Positions 1 through 7,874 of a stretch of 64,000 nt of DNA are shown one piece after another. Position 1 is the first letter of the stretch. Each line of letters starts with the position of its first letter. Under the pieces are notes generated by a model. The model saw only the letters and a program-made list of their open reading frames with translations, was not told where the DNA came from and searched no databases. The position numbers were made by a program, and so were the translations under genes. Origin of the DNA: Maritimibacter sp. HL-12 (GTDB lineage: Bacteria; Pseudomonadota; Alphaproteobacteria; Rhodobacterales; Rhodobacteraceae). The stretch covers positions 1,916,122-1,980,121 of the forward strand of contig NZ_FXBQ01000001.1 of assembly GCF_900177545.1 (NCBI RefSeq), read 5' to 3'.

Positions 1-522
1 CGCGATCCGGCGCAGCGCGTGGATGAAACCCATGTCGAGCATGTGGTCGGCTTCATCGAGCACGAGGAAGGTCGCGGCATCGAGCCGGACCGCGCGCCGG
101 TCCATCAGGTCGATCAGCCGGCCCGGGGTGGCGACGAGGATATCGGTGCCCTTTTCGAGCGCGGTCACCTGCCGGTTGATCGACACCCCGCCGACCACCG
201 TGGTGACCTTGAGGTGCGTGCCCTTGATGTAGAGCACGAGGTTGTCGGCAATCTGGCCAACGAGCTCACGGGTGGGGGCGAGAATGAGCGCGCGCGCGGT
301 TTTCGGTGCGCGCTTGTCATGGTCGCCCAGAAGCTGGTGGATCAGCGGCAGGCCGAAAGCGGCGGTCTTGCCGGTGCCGGTCTGGGCAAGGCCCATCACG
401 TCGCGGCCTTCCAGGACCGGCGGGATCGCCTTGATCTGGATCGGCGTGGGGGTGGTGTAGCCCGCGGCCTTCACGGCGGCGAGCAGTTTCGGGTCGAGCC
501 CGAGGGATTCGAATGTGGTCAT
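1..522 (-). CDS. DEAD-box ATP-dependent RNA helicase, N-terminal part (cut by window edge)
   Basis: ATP-dependent RNA unwinding enzyme of the RhlE/DbpA-like DEAD-box group, acting in ribosome assembly or RNA decay; the substrate cannot be told from this fragment. The 174 codons present show the motifs in order: Q motif (TPTPIQ, about residue 25), Walker A AQTGTGKT (about 46), motif Ia PTRELVGQ, GG, motif Ib TPGRL and Walker B DEAD. The second RecA domain and the basic C-terminal tail lie beyond position 1. The start is the ATG at 522, which begins the usual MTTFESLGL-type opening of roseobacter RhlE-like proteins. It diverges from asd. Confidence 0.93.
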   Translation of the reverse strand, partial: MTTFESLGLDPKLLAAVKAAGYTTPTPIQIKAIPPVLEGRDVMGLAQTGTGKTAAFGLPLIHQLLGDHDKRAPKTARALILAPTRELVGQIADNLVLYIKGTHLKVTTVVGGVSINRQVTALEKGTDILVATPGRLIDLMDRRAVRLDAATFLVLDEADHMLDMGFIHALRRIA

Positions 523-906
523 GTGTCTCTTTCGGCGGCGCCTGGGCCGCAAACGTGGGGGCCTCGAACGCAGGATGCGCCGGGGCAACTTCAAGGTGCG
601 GGCCAAGCCTCGCGGAAGGACCCTTGCCCTGCCACCGTTCGGCCCGTTGACCCCCCGCGTGAATTGGGAACCTGTCTCGGCGCGCTCCGCGGAGCCGCGC
701 CTCTTGAGCATCGTGCCTTGCCGCTCATGGATCCTGCGATCTTGCAGGCTGGCGGCGGGTGGCTCACGCGGCCACCGGAACGATGCGCTCTCATCACAGC
801 ATGTGGGGTGCAAGTCAACGCAAATCAACGCCCCCTTTCATAGCCGCCCGGATTGCGGTATCTCACCCCCCGTCCTCACTTGGAGGCGAATTCAAAGGAG
901 ACCCTC
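523..906. other. Intergenic region between divergent helicase and asd
   Basis: This 384-base gap lies between two divergent genes and must hold both promoters. I see no RNA gene and no convincing small ORF. A run near 830-850 is a little richer in A and T. A strong ribosome binding site (aaaggag) at about 894-900 serves asd. No clear -35/-10 pair could be picked by eye. Confidence 0.4.
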
Positions 907-1929
907 ATGGGCTACAAGGTCGTCGTCGTGGGTGCCACGGGCAACGTGGGCCGCGAAATGCTGAACATCCTGGCCGAACGCCAGTTTCCCGTTGACGAGA
1001 TCGCGGCGCTCGCCAGCCGCCGCTCGCTCGGCACCGAGGTCAGCTTTGGCGACAAGACCCTGACCACCAAGGATCTCGAACAGTTCGATTTCACCGGTTG
1101 GGACATGGCGCTTTTCGCCATCGGCTCGGACGCAACGAAGCAATATGCGCCGATCGCGGCCAAGGCCGGCTGCGTGGTGATCGACAACTCCTCGCTCTAC
1201 CGCTACGACGCCGACGTGCCGCTGATCGTGCCGGAGGTGAACCCGGAAGCGGTGCATGGGTATGCCAAGAAGAACATCATCGCCAACCCCAACTGCTCGA
1301 CCGCGCAGATGGTGGTGGCGCTCAAGCCGCTGCATGATCGTGCGAAGGTCAAGCGCGTGGTGGTGAGCACCTACCAATCGGTGTCCGGCTCGGGCAAGGA
1401 GGCGATGGACGAATTGTGGAACCAGACCAAGGGCATGTATGTGCCCGGGCAGGAAGTGGCACCGACGGTCTATCCCAAGCAGATCGCCTTCAACGTGATC
1501 CCGCATATCGACGTCTTTCTTGACGACGGCCAGACCAAGGAAGAATGGAAGATGGTCGCCGAAACCAAGAAGATCGTCGACAAGTCGATCAAGCTCACCG
1601 CCACCTGCGTGCGGGTGCCGGTGTTTGTCGGTCATGCCGAGGCGATCAACATCGAGTTCGAGGATTTTCTCGATGAGGACGAGGCGCGTGACATCCTGCG
1701 CCAAGCGCCGGGCGTGCTTGTCGTCGACAAGCGCGAGGCGGGCGGTTACGTCACCCCGGTTGAATGCGTGGGCGACTATGCCACCTTCGTCAGCCGCATC
1801 CGGCAGGATTCGACCATCGACAACGGCTTGAATCTCTGGTGCGTCTCCGACAACCTGCGCAAGGGCGCGGCGCTGAACGCGGTGCAGATCGCCGAGCTCC
1901 TGGGCCGGGAAGTGCTGAAAAAGGGCTGA
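907..1929 (+). CDS. asd: Aspartate-semialdehyde dehydrogenase
   Basis: Reduces L-aspartyl-4-phosphate to aspartate 4-semialdehyde with NADPH, the branch point to lysine/diaminopimelate, threonine and methionine; cytoplasmic. At 340 aa it has the usual family length. The N-terminal Rossmann motif GATGNVG (residues 9-15) binds NADP. The catalytic cysteine is Cys130 in NPNCSTAQM. The substrate-binding segment QSVSGSGKEA follows. The ATG at 907 is chosen over an upstream in-frame start because the GYKVVVVGATG opening matches the family and an aaaggag site sits 7 bases upstream. It is a single gene closed by the hairpin at 1953-1978. Confidence 0.97.
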   Translation: MGYKVVVVGATGNVGREMLNILAERQFPVDEIAALASRRSLGTEVSFGDKTLTTKDLEQFDFTGWDMALFAIGSDATKQYAPIAAKAGCVVIDNSSLYRYDADVPLIVPEVNPEAVHGYAKKNIIANPNCSTAQMVVALKPLHDRAKVKRVVVSTYQSVSGSGKEAMDELWNQTKGMYVPGQEVAPTVYPKQIAFNVIPHIDVFLDDGQTKEEWKMVAETKKIVDKSIKLTATCVRVPVFVGHAEAINIEFEDFLDEDEARDILRQAPGVLVVDKREAGGYVTPVECVGDYATFVSRIRQDSTIDNGLNLWCVSDNLRKGAALNAVQIAELLGREVLKKG

Positions 1930-1952
1930 CGCGGTAGACGATGCAAGATCAG

Positions 1953-1978
1953 AGCGCCGCTCCCCCGGGGGCGGCGCT
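1953..1978 (+). terminator. Hairpin terminator after asd
   Basis: An 8-bp perfect stem (agcgccgc / gcggcgct) is extended by a G-C run, 24 bases after the asd stop codon. The following T tract is weak (tctgcgttcc), so termination may be only partly intrinsic. Confidence 0.6.
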
Positions 1979-2062
1979 TCTGCGTTCCGTCCACCTCGAA
2001 CAGGGCGTTTTCCCACGCGGGTGTTGCGCTGGTGTCGAACCACGCGTTGGCCGGCTTGCCGA

Positions 2063-2383
2063 TCAGAACCGCTCCGCCCGGAGCACATTGCAATCGGTGA
2101 CGCAAACCACGCCGATATGGCGTTCCACCACCGAAAAGGCCGCTTCGAGCAGCGGGTCGAGGCGGTCGGGCCTGATGATGCAGACGACCTGCACCATGCC
2201 CCCGGCGCGGCTCACCTGGCCTTCGCGACTCCATTCGCCCGACCGGCCCGAGCCCCCGCGCACCGGCAGGATCGTGTAGCCGGAAACGCCCGCAGCTTTC
2301 AGTGCGTCGGTGAGCCGCTTCTGCATCACCGCCTCGATGGTAATCTCCACCCGCTTGGCCTCATGCATGTCCATCGCCTTCAT
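2063..2383 (-). CDS. PII-like regulatory protein (SbtB-type) paired with SbtA
   Basis: A small (106 aa) PII-superfamily trimer protein predicted to bind nucleotides and control the adjacent bicarbonate transporter, as SbtB does for SbtA in cyanobacteria. The ferredoxin-like fold is suggested by the VEITIEAVMQKRLTDALKAAG opening strand-helix (residues 11-31), a short glycine/serine-rich loop at about 43-55 (RGGSGRSG), and the second repeat VVCIIRPDRLDPLLEAAF. It starts at an ATG that overlaps the sbtA stop by 4 bases (ATGA), so the two are translationally coupled. It is shorter in the T-loop than GlnB/GlnK and lacks the uridylylation tyrosine, so it is not a normal nitrogen PII. The C-terminus holds two cysteines (VCVTDC) whose role is unknown. 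Confidence 0.75.
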   Translation of the reverse strand: MKAMDMHEAKRVEITIEAVMQKRLTDALKAAGVSGYTILPVRGGSGRSGEWSREGQVSRAGGMVQVVCIIRPDRLDPLLEAAFSVVERHIGVVCVTDCNVLRAERF

Positions 2384-3366
2384 CCTCCGGTAGCCGCGCT
2401 TGCCACGGCGAGATAGAGCGGAATGCCCAGCGTGAGATTGAACGGGAAGGTCACGCCGAGCGACAGGGTAAGGTAGATCGAGGGATTGGCCTCGGGCAGG
2501 GCCACGCGCATCGCTGCTGGCACGGCAATATAGGACGCAGACGCGGAAAGCACCATCAGGAGCGCGAGGCCCCCGGTGCTGAGTCCGAGCAGCAGCCCGG
2601 CCGCCAGCCCGAAGGCTGCGCCCACGGGCGGCATCACGACGCCGAACAGCAGCGCCCCGGGCCCCAGAACACCCCGGCTTTCCCGCAGGCCGCGGCCCGC
2701 GATCAGCCCCATGTCGAGCAGGAACAATGCCAGCACGCCCTTGAACGGATCGACGATGAAACCCGAGATCTCGGCCATGCCATCGGGTCCGGTGACCCAG
2801 CCGATCAGGAAAGACCCCAGCAGCAGCACGATGGAGCCGTTGAGCATGATCTCGCGCCAGAGCCCCGGTTCGGCCGCCGTTGTTGCCGCGTCGCGACCGC
2901 CCCGGCTGGCGAGCCAGAGCGCCGACAGGATCGCGGGGGCCTCCATCGCTGCCGCCACCGCCACCATGTAGCCCTCGTGCGCGATCCCGCGCTCGGCAAG
3001 CACGGCAGAGGCGGCGACGAAGGTGACGATGGAGATCGAGCCGTAGTGTCCGGCCACGGCGGCGGCATCGGTGCGCCCCATCCCGGTGATCCCCCGAAGC
3101 AGGACGAACGCCACCAGCGGCAGGGCTGCCGACAGCACCACGCCCGCGATCAGCGCCATCCCGAGGGCCGCACTCGCCCCGTTTTCGGCAACGCCGACCC
3201 CACCCTTGAAGCCGATCGCGAACAGCAGGTAGAGCGACATGCCCTTGGCCACCGCTTCCGGCACCGACAGATCGGATCGCGCCAGCGAAGCGGCGAGGCC
3301 AAGCACGAAAAACAGGATGAGCGGGGAAAGCAGGTTGCTTGCCGCGATGGAAAGGATCGTGTCCAT
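2380..3366 (-). CDS. SbtA-family sodium-dependent bicarbonate transporter
   Basis: An inner-membrane permease of 328 aa, with about ten hydrophobic segments arranged as two inverted halves, predicted to take up bicarbonate (or a related anion) with Na+. It begins MDTILSIAASNLLSPLILFF, like other SbtA family members. The segments GFKGGVGVAE, GHYGSISIVTF and MVLSASASYIAVPAAMR are the conserved helices of this family. The ATG at 3366 was chosen over an upstream in-frame start because the upstream codons give no membrane-protein sequence. The PII-like gene follows with a 4-base overlap. In heterotrophs its likely use is to feed carboxylases; that is inference. Confidence 0.85.
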   Translation of the reverse strand: MDTILSIAASNLLSPLILFFVLGLAASLARSDLSVPEAVAKGMSLYLLFAIGFKGGVGVAENGASAALGMALIAGVVLSAALPLVAFVLLRGITGMGRTDAAAVAGHYGSISIVTFVAASAVLAERGIAHEGYMVAVAAAMEAPAILSALWLASRGGRDAATTAAEPGLWREIMLNGSIVLLLGSFLIGWVTGPDGMAEISGFIVDPFKGVLALFLLDMGLIAGRGLRESRGVLGPGALLFGVVMPPVGAAFGLAAGLLLGLSTGGLALLMVLSASASYIAVPAAMRVALPEANPSIYLTLSLGVTFPFNLTLGIPLYLAVASAATGG

Positions 3367-3550
3367 GTACCCGGTACCTCGCTGTTTTGCGCGCTTCCTT
3401 ACCGATCCACAGAGCAAAAGGAAACCGGCTACGTCGGGCAGGCTGGCAATGCCAGAGGGCCGGGTTCCGCCGATGCGGCGATGTTGCGCTTTCCGCCGTG
3501 GTTGACGCGCGCTAGCGTGAGCCTGCACACAAGGCAGAAAGGTTTGCCCC

Positions 3551-5179
3551 ATGCGTCTTCTTGCAACCTCCCTCATCGCCCTGGCCGCCGCGGTGCCTGC
3601 GCTGGCCGAGGATGTCGTCACCCAGGCTCCGGTCGCTGCCGCCACCGTATTTCCGGCCGGTGCGGAACTGACCCTGCGCGCCAGTGTTGATCTGCCCGCG
3701 GGCGACCACCGGGTGTTCCTGCCCTATTCCGGCCTCGACAGCCTCGCCGCCTTGCCACGTATCCGCACGTCGCAGGGCGTGGAGATCGGTGCGATCGGGT
3801 TCCGCCGCGACGTTGCCCTCGACCGCGAGACGTTGTTCACCGATGCGCAGGCGGAGGCTTGGGAAGCGGTTGAACGCGTCCGCGAAAACGTGGCGATGAA
3901 GAAGGACGAAACCGATACCGCGCGCGCGGAATTGCGCGGGCTCGAGGCGCGGCTTGATTTCATGTCCCGGATCGAGCCCGGTGAGGAGATGGCGGCGGAA
4001 GATCTCTTTGCCATGGCCGACCGTCTCCGCCAAGAAACCGGCTTGAGCGAAGCCGCCCTGGTCGAGGTTGCCGCCCGGATCAGGCCGCTGGAGGACGCGC
4101 TGAAAGACCTCCGGGCCGAGCTTGCCGCCGCAGAGGCCGCCTTCGCCCGGCTATCCCCGCCGGAGGCCGTGGCCGACATGCTGACGGTTGAAGTCAGTGT
4201 CGCCGAGGCCGGCCCGGTGACGCTGGAGCTGACGGAACTCACCTCCCGGGCCTGGTGGGAGATGGACTACGACCTTGATCTGAACCGCGCGGCAGGCGAG
4301 ATCGCGGTCGCCCGCAAAGTGATCGTGACGCAGGAGACCGGGCGGGTCTGGGATGACGTGGACCTCACGCTCTCGACGGCGCGACCCGGCGAGGAGGTAT
4401 CGCCCACGCCGGTCGAGCCCGACCGCGCCCGGATTGTCGAACCGATGGATCTGGGGCGCTTGTCGGAACGCAGCTCGGAGCCGATGCTTGAAGGCGCGAT
4501 GCCCGCGCCGATGATGGTGGAGGAAGCCGACATGAAATCGGCGCGCCTCGAAGTTGACGGTCTGGCCCTGTCTTACGTCTATCCCGATCCGGTCACGATC
4601 GCCTCTGCCGAAGCCGCCGAGCTTGCGCTCGACCGGCTCACGCTCGATGCCGAAGCGATGGTGCATGCTGCCCCGCGCTGGGACGACACCGCCTTCACGG
4701 TCGCGCGTTTCGTCAACACCACCGGCGAGCCCTTGCTGCCCGGGAATGCCAATATCCTGCGCGACGGCCATCTCGTCGGCCGTGAGAGGCTTGCCATGAT
4801 CCCGGCCGGGGCCGAGGCCGAACTGGGCTTCGGACCGATCGAAGGCATTCGGCTCACGACCGTTTTCGAGCGCAACCAGGAAGGCGATGCCGGCTTCATC
4901 TCGAAGTCGAACACGCGCGACCAGCTTGTCACCTTCACGGTGGAAAACCTGACCGACGAGGCGCAGGATGTCCGCGCCTTCTTCCCGCTCACGTTTTCCG
5001 AACAGGACGACCTGCGCGTGCGGGTGACGGCCGATCCCGCCCCGTCCGAGACCGACATCGAGAAGAAACGGGGTGTTTCGGCGTGGGACCTGACGGTTGC
5101 CCCGGGCGAGACCGCGGAAGTTGAAATCACGATCGCGATTGATTGGCCTGAAGGCATGGAGCTGATCTGGAACCCGTGA
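3551..5179 (+). CDS. Secreted DUF4139/DUF4140 (MuiA-like) protein
   Basis: A periplasmic or surface protein of 542 aa. A Sec signal peptide occupies residues 1-19 with the cleavage motif ALA-ED. An N-terminal DUF4140 domain carries the VFPAGAELTLRA strand, and a central helical, probably coiled-coil segment (about residues 95-205) is rich in Glu, Ala and Arg. The C-terminal DUF4139 beta domain contains VTFTVENLTDEAQDV and ends in MELIWNP. Relatives are annotated as mucoidy inhibitor A, but no biochemical activity is established. It stands alone, starting 6 bases after an agaaagg ribosome site, and ends just before the hairpin at 5207. Confidence 0.85.
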   Translation: MRLLATSLIALAAAVPALAEDVVTQAPVAAATVFPAGAELTLRASVDLPAGDHRVFLPYSGLDSLAALPRIRTSQGVEIGAIGFRRDVALDRETLFTDAQAEAWEAVERVRENVAMKKDETDTARAELRGLEARLDFMSRIEPGEEMAAEDLFAMADRLRQETGLSEAALVEVAARIRPLEDALKDLRAELAAAEAAFARLSPPEAVADMLTVEVSVAEAGPVTLELTELTSRAWWEMDYDLDLNRAAGEIAVARKVIVTQETGRVWDDVDLTLSTARPGEEVSPTPVEPDRARIVEPMDLGRLSERSSEPMLEGAMPAPMMVEEADMKSARLEVDGLALSYVYPDPVTIASAEAAELALDRLTLDAEAMVHAAPRWDDTAFTVARFVNTTGEPLLPGNANILRDGHLVGRERLAMIPAGAEAELGFGPIEGIRLTTVFERNQEGDAGFISKSNTRDQLVTFTVENLTDEAQDVRAFFPLTFSEQDDLRVRVTADPAPSETDIEKKRGVSAWDLTVAPGETAEVEITIAIDWPEGMELIWNP

Positions 5180-5206
5180 CCGGGCAAGAATCGCTGCCGA
5201 TTCTCG

Positions 5207-5233
5207 CTGGCCCGTGGATTTTTCACGGGCCAG
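5207..5233 (+). terminator. Hairpin terminator after the DUF4139 gene
   Basis: A perfect 10-bp inverted repeat (ctggcccgtg / cacgggccag) with a 7-base loop gattttt, 28 bases after the stop codon and followed by tatttta. It separates the secreted protein gene from the small-gene cluster downstream. Confidence 0.75.
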
Positions 5234-5473
5234 TATTTTAACCGTTTGGAAAATCTAGGTTAAATTCTGCGGATTTTGACACGATTTCGCCGTAATTCGG
5301 CGCATTTCACGCCGGATTCGGCCGCAAGTATCCATCCAACGGCAACGCTGATTGCCAGCGCGGCAAAGCCGCCCGGCCCGACGAGGCCTTGCCGGAAACC
5401 GGCGGTTCAACTTGCCCAGCATTGCATCGAGACCAGAGCGCGGAGCTTTCGTCCAACTTCCGGGGAGACCACC

Positions 5474-5665
5474 ATGCCCAGCAACGTCATCGCCTTCACC
5501 GCCCAAATCTCGGTCGGGACCCCTCGCGCCGAAACCCAGGGTGCAGCCGCCCGCAACAACGTCATCGAACTCGCCGCATGGATCGGTCGGGCGTTCCCCC
5601 GTCGCACACCCAACGGCGTGTTCTTCACCACCCAGGTTCTCGCGACCCAAGGGGATATCGCCTGA
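5474..5665 (+). CDS. Small unknown protein A1 (63 aa) of the duplicated small-gene cluster
   Basis: I do not recognise this family. It encodes 63 aa starting NVIAF after three residues and ending in a conserved block: NNVIELAAW, then RRTPNGVFFTTQVLATQGDIA (residues 43-63). The same gene recurs at 6395-6583 with the same opening motif, the RRT..GVFFTT..L.T.G block and nearly the same length. The start is supported by the ribosome site tccggggagaccacc, which is also almost identical in the copy. No signal peptide or membrane segment is visible; the middle is Ala/Thr-rich. Conservation between copies on codon boundaries argues that it is translated. Confidence 0.7.
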   Translation: MPSNVIAFTAQISVGTPRAETQGAAARNNVIELAAWIGRAFPRRTPNGVFFTTQVLATQGDIA

Positions 5666-5706
5666 ATTCTCGGAAAACCAGTTAACCAACTTTGAAGGAA
5701 ATCATC

Positions 5707-5928
5707 ATGCCTCGTTCGCTTGCAGACCGCGCCCGCGCCCGCCGTCGGACCGCCCTCTCGGCCCTGAGGGCCCGCATCGCCGCCGACGACAGTGTTATCT
5801 CGATCTTTGAAGGCAGTTTTCCGCTGCGCCAGGCCGTGCCGGAATTCCGCTCGGTTCGCGGCAATCCCGGCCTCGGTGAGCCGCGCAGACTGCCGGTTCT
5901 GGTGCTGCGTGACAGGGTTGCGGCATGA
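5707..5928 (+). CDS. Small basic unknown protein B1 (73 aa) of the duplicated small-gene cluster
   Basis: A 73-aa, arginine-rich protein (ADRARARRRTALSALRARI near the N-terminus) with a central SIFEGSF motif. I know no family for it. The partner at 6648-6869 is also 73 aa and shares an N-terminal A/R-rich helix (KARQGRRNAVASL), the SIF..(A/S)F motif and the Ala-Ala C-terminus. The ATG at 5707 is preceded by gaaggaa at 9 bases; an upstream TTG in the same frame lacks this spacing. The gene lies 41 bases after A1, so A1-B1 probably form one transcript. No membrane or signal segment is seen. Confidence 0.65.
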   Translation: MPRSLADRARARRRTALSALRARIAADDSVISIFEGSFPLRQAVPEFRSVRGNPGLGEPRRLPVLVLRDRVAA

Positions 5929-6138
5929 CGGTGCGATGTCTCTGGCGTGGTCGTCTCCGTGCCCTGCCGGGGCCGCATCCTCGCCGCATATGAGATGGTT
6001 CAAGGTGCATCCTGGGGCCATGCGGTGTCGAAAGAGTGAAATTCCACTTTTTCGCCCCAATTCGGCACGAATGAGGCCCGAATCGGAACGCACCTTTGAC
6101 GTCATCGGAACGGAAATCTGACCAACAGGAGAAACCCC

Positions 6139-6312
6139 ATGGCTGCCACCATGACACTCCGTAAACCGGCAAAGGTCCTGCCATTCGGCAAACCCTGCCA
6201 AAGCGTGACCGCGACAGATCGCGATGAACGTCTGCCACGGCTCACGAGCGCCGAGATCGAAAGCTTCTTCGATCAGGCCAAAACTGCAAGGCTCCTCCGT
6301 CAAGTGGCCTGA
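6139..6312 (+). CDS. Small unknown protein C (57 aa) in the small-gene cluster
   Basis: A 57-aa ORF between the two A-B pairs. Support for translation comes from a good ribosome site (aggag, 6 bases before the ATG) and the same layout as its neighbours. It opens MAATMTLRKPAKVLPFGKP, where KVLPF resembles the NVIAF motif of A1, A2 and B2. It ends with a likely amphipathic helix containing LTSAEIESFFDQAKTARLL (about residues 35-53). No known family is recognised. It has no obvious second copy in this window. Confidence 0.55.
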   Translation: MAATMTLRKPAKVLPFGKPCQSVTATDRDERLPRLTSAEIESFFDQAKTARLLRQVA

Positions 6313-6394
6313 TGCCAGACTGACGGGCGAGACGTCAATATAAGAAACCGAAACAAACTCGGCACGATGCCGAAACAATTCTGGGGAAACCGCC

Positions 6395-6583
6395 ATGCAC
6401 ACCAACGTTATCGCCTTCGCCCGCGCCCGCAAAACTGCCAACCGCGCCACCGCAACCATCCAGAGCGTTCGTGACAACGTCATCACGATGGCGGAATGGA
6501 AAACCCGGGTTCGCGCCCGGCGCACCGCCTCCGGCGTGTTTTTCACCACCGGCGTGCTCGTCACCTGCGGCAACGTCGCCTGA
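6395..6583 (+). CDS. Small unknown protein A2 (62 aa), second copy of A1
   Basis: Second copy of the A gene at 5474-5665. It opens MHTNVIAFARARK and ends RRTASGVFFTTGVLVTCGNVA (residues 42-62), against RRTPNGVFFTTQVLATQGDIA in A1. The middle has diverged but keeps a (R)DNVI..A.W segment. The ribosome site ttctggggaaaccgcc repeats that of A1 almost base for base. The stop is followed after 64 bases by B2, repeating the A-then-B order. Function unknown; the differences fall mostly outside the two conserved blocks, which suggests selection on the protein. Confidence 0.7.
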   Translation: MHTNVIAFARARKTANRATATIQSVRDNVITMAEWKTRVRARRTASGVFFTTGVLVTCGNVA

Positions 6584-6647
6584 ACCCGATACCGCACCGC
6601 CAAAGCCACCGCCAAAGCCGCGGCGCAAGAAACCAGGAGAATCCGAA

Positions 6648-6869
6648 ATGGCCACCGTCACCATGCTCGAAAAGGCTCGTCAGGGCCGCCGCAATGCCGT
6701 CGCTTCGCTGGCGACCCGCGAACAACGCAGCCGGAACGTCCCGTCGATCTTCGACTGCGCTTTTGATGAAGCACCCACGAATGCACCGACACAAGGCACC
6801 AACGTGATCGCCTTCCGCTCGGCCCGCCAAACGCCGATGCTGCGCCCTGCAGCCCAACGCGCGGCCTGA
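6648..6869 (+). CDS. Small basic unknown protein B2 (73 aa), second copy of B1
   Basis: A 73-aa protein, the same length as B1, starting at an ATG preceded by caggaga at 8 bases. It carries the basic KARQGRRNAVASL segment, a SIFDCAF motif matching SIFEGSF of B1, and then TNVIAFRSARQTP (about residues 50-62). So it also holds the NVIAF motif found at the N-terminus of the A proteins. It is the last gene of the cluster and is followed by a long GC-rich hairpin at 6876-6914. No family is recognised and no transmembrane segment is present. Confidence 0.65.
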   Translation: MATVTMLEKARQGRRNAVASLATREQRSRNVPSIFDCAFDEAPTNAPTQGTNVIAFRSARQTPMLRPAAQRAA

Positions 6870-6875
6870 GCAATC

Positions 6876-6914
6876 GAGGCGGGCGGGGCGCGCGAGGCGC
6901 GCCTCACCGCCCTC
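6876..6914. terminator. GC-rich hairpin between converging small-gene cluster and cdsA-like gene
   Basis: A perfect 7-bp stem (ggcgcgc / gcgcgcc, loop gag, 6887-6903) lies inside a longer imperfect one (gaggcggg ... ccgccctc). It sits between converging genes and could stop transcription from both sides. There is no T tract, so its strength is uncertain. Confidence 0.5.
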
Positions 6915-6923
6915 GCGTCACGG

Positions 6924-7874
6924 TCAACCCGGCACCCAGAAAAACTGTACGAGGTGGAAGAACAGGGGTGCCGAGAACACGAACGAATCCAGCCTGTCGA
7001 TGAATCCGCCCTGACCGGGGATCAGATGCCCCCAGTCGGCCACGCCCCGGTCGCGCTTGATCGCGGCCATCACCATGCCCCCGCCATAGCCGAGAAAGGC
7101 CACCACCATCGCCATGATCGCGGCTTGCCAAGGCGCAAACGGGGTTGTCCACGCCAGCGCGGTGCCAAGCACAGTCGCGGTGCCGAGCGCGCCGAGAAAG
7201 CCCTCCCAGGTGCGCGAATGCGGCACGCCGGGGGCGATCCGGGTTCGTCCCATCAGCCGCGGCGTGATGAAATGCGCCATGTCCGCTCCCTGCACCACGA
7301 TCACCAGCCAGGCAATCAGCAGGATCTGCTTGCCGCCGAAGCCTGGGATGTCGAGCCAGAGCAACGCCGGTGCGTGCGAGGCGGCAAAGAGGCACAGCAT
7401 CAGCCCCCACTGAGTTTCGGCGATTCGCGTGAGAAAGCCGGATGTGTCACCCCGCACGGCGGCGAGCACGGGGAGGAACAGGAAGGCATAGACCGGGATG
7501 AAGATCGTCATCAGCCCGATCGCGCCGGTGGCGACGAGCGCGTATTGCAACGGCAGCGCCACGAAGAAGGAAAACATCAGCACCCAGTGATCGGCCCGGC
7601 GCTTGGCGGTCAGGGTGAGAAACTCGCGCAGCGCCGCGAAGGAGATGAAGGCGAACAGGACCACCACGCCGATCCGCCCGAACAGCGCTGCGAGCGAGAG
7701 CAGCACCACCATCGCCCACCAGGCGTTGATCCGGGCAAACACCGTTTCGACAATTATGTTTTCCGGCCCCGCCGCCCGCCACCAGCGCCTGAGCGCCGAA
7801 GCCACGAGGGTGGCACCGAGCAGCGCAAGCACCAAGCCGGTGAAAAGCTGGGCAAATTCGGCGGGCGCGGTCAT
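6924..7874 (-). CDS. Phosphatidate cytidylyltransferase family protein (CdsA-like)
   Basis: An integral membrane protein of 316 aa with about eight hydrophobic segments. The family makes CDP-diacylglycerol from phosphatidate and CTP for phospholipid synthesis. The C-terminal signature is recognisable (AIKRDRGVADWGHLIPGQGGFIDRLDS spans about 275-301), but two usually conserved positions differ: KD reads AD, and PGHGG reads PGQGG. The SRTWEGFLGA segment matches the family's S.KTWEG motif. It is the second gene of a pair with the acyltransferase at 7871, overlapping by 4 bases (ATGA). The pairing with a PlsC-type enzyme is typical of a secondary CdsA/YnbB-like branch, so this may not be the housekeeping enzyme. 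Confidence 0.85.
   Translation of the reverse strand: MTAPAEFAQLFTGLVLALLGATLVASALRRWWRAAGPENIIVETVFARINAWWAMVVLLSLAALFGRIGVVVLFAFISFAALREFLTLTAKRRADHWVLMFSFFVALPLQYALVATGAIGLMTIFIPVYAFLFLPVLAAVRGDTSGFLTRIAETQWGLMLCLFAASHAPALLWLDIPGFGGKQILLIAWLVIVVQGADMAHFITPRLMGRTRIAPGVPHSRTWEGFLGALGTATVLGTALAWTTPFAPWQAAIMAMVVAFLGYGGGMVMAAIKRDRGVADWGHLIPGQGGFIDRLDSFVFSAPLFFHLVQFFWVPG

Noticed and set aside
5407-6615. A 402-codon minus-strand frame across the small-gene cluster
   Set aside because: It has repeated VKNTP segments only because it is antisense to the conserved blocks of A1 and A2. The plus-strand frames have good ribosome sites and end in stops right after the conserved blocks.
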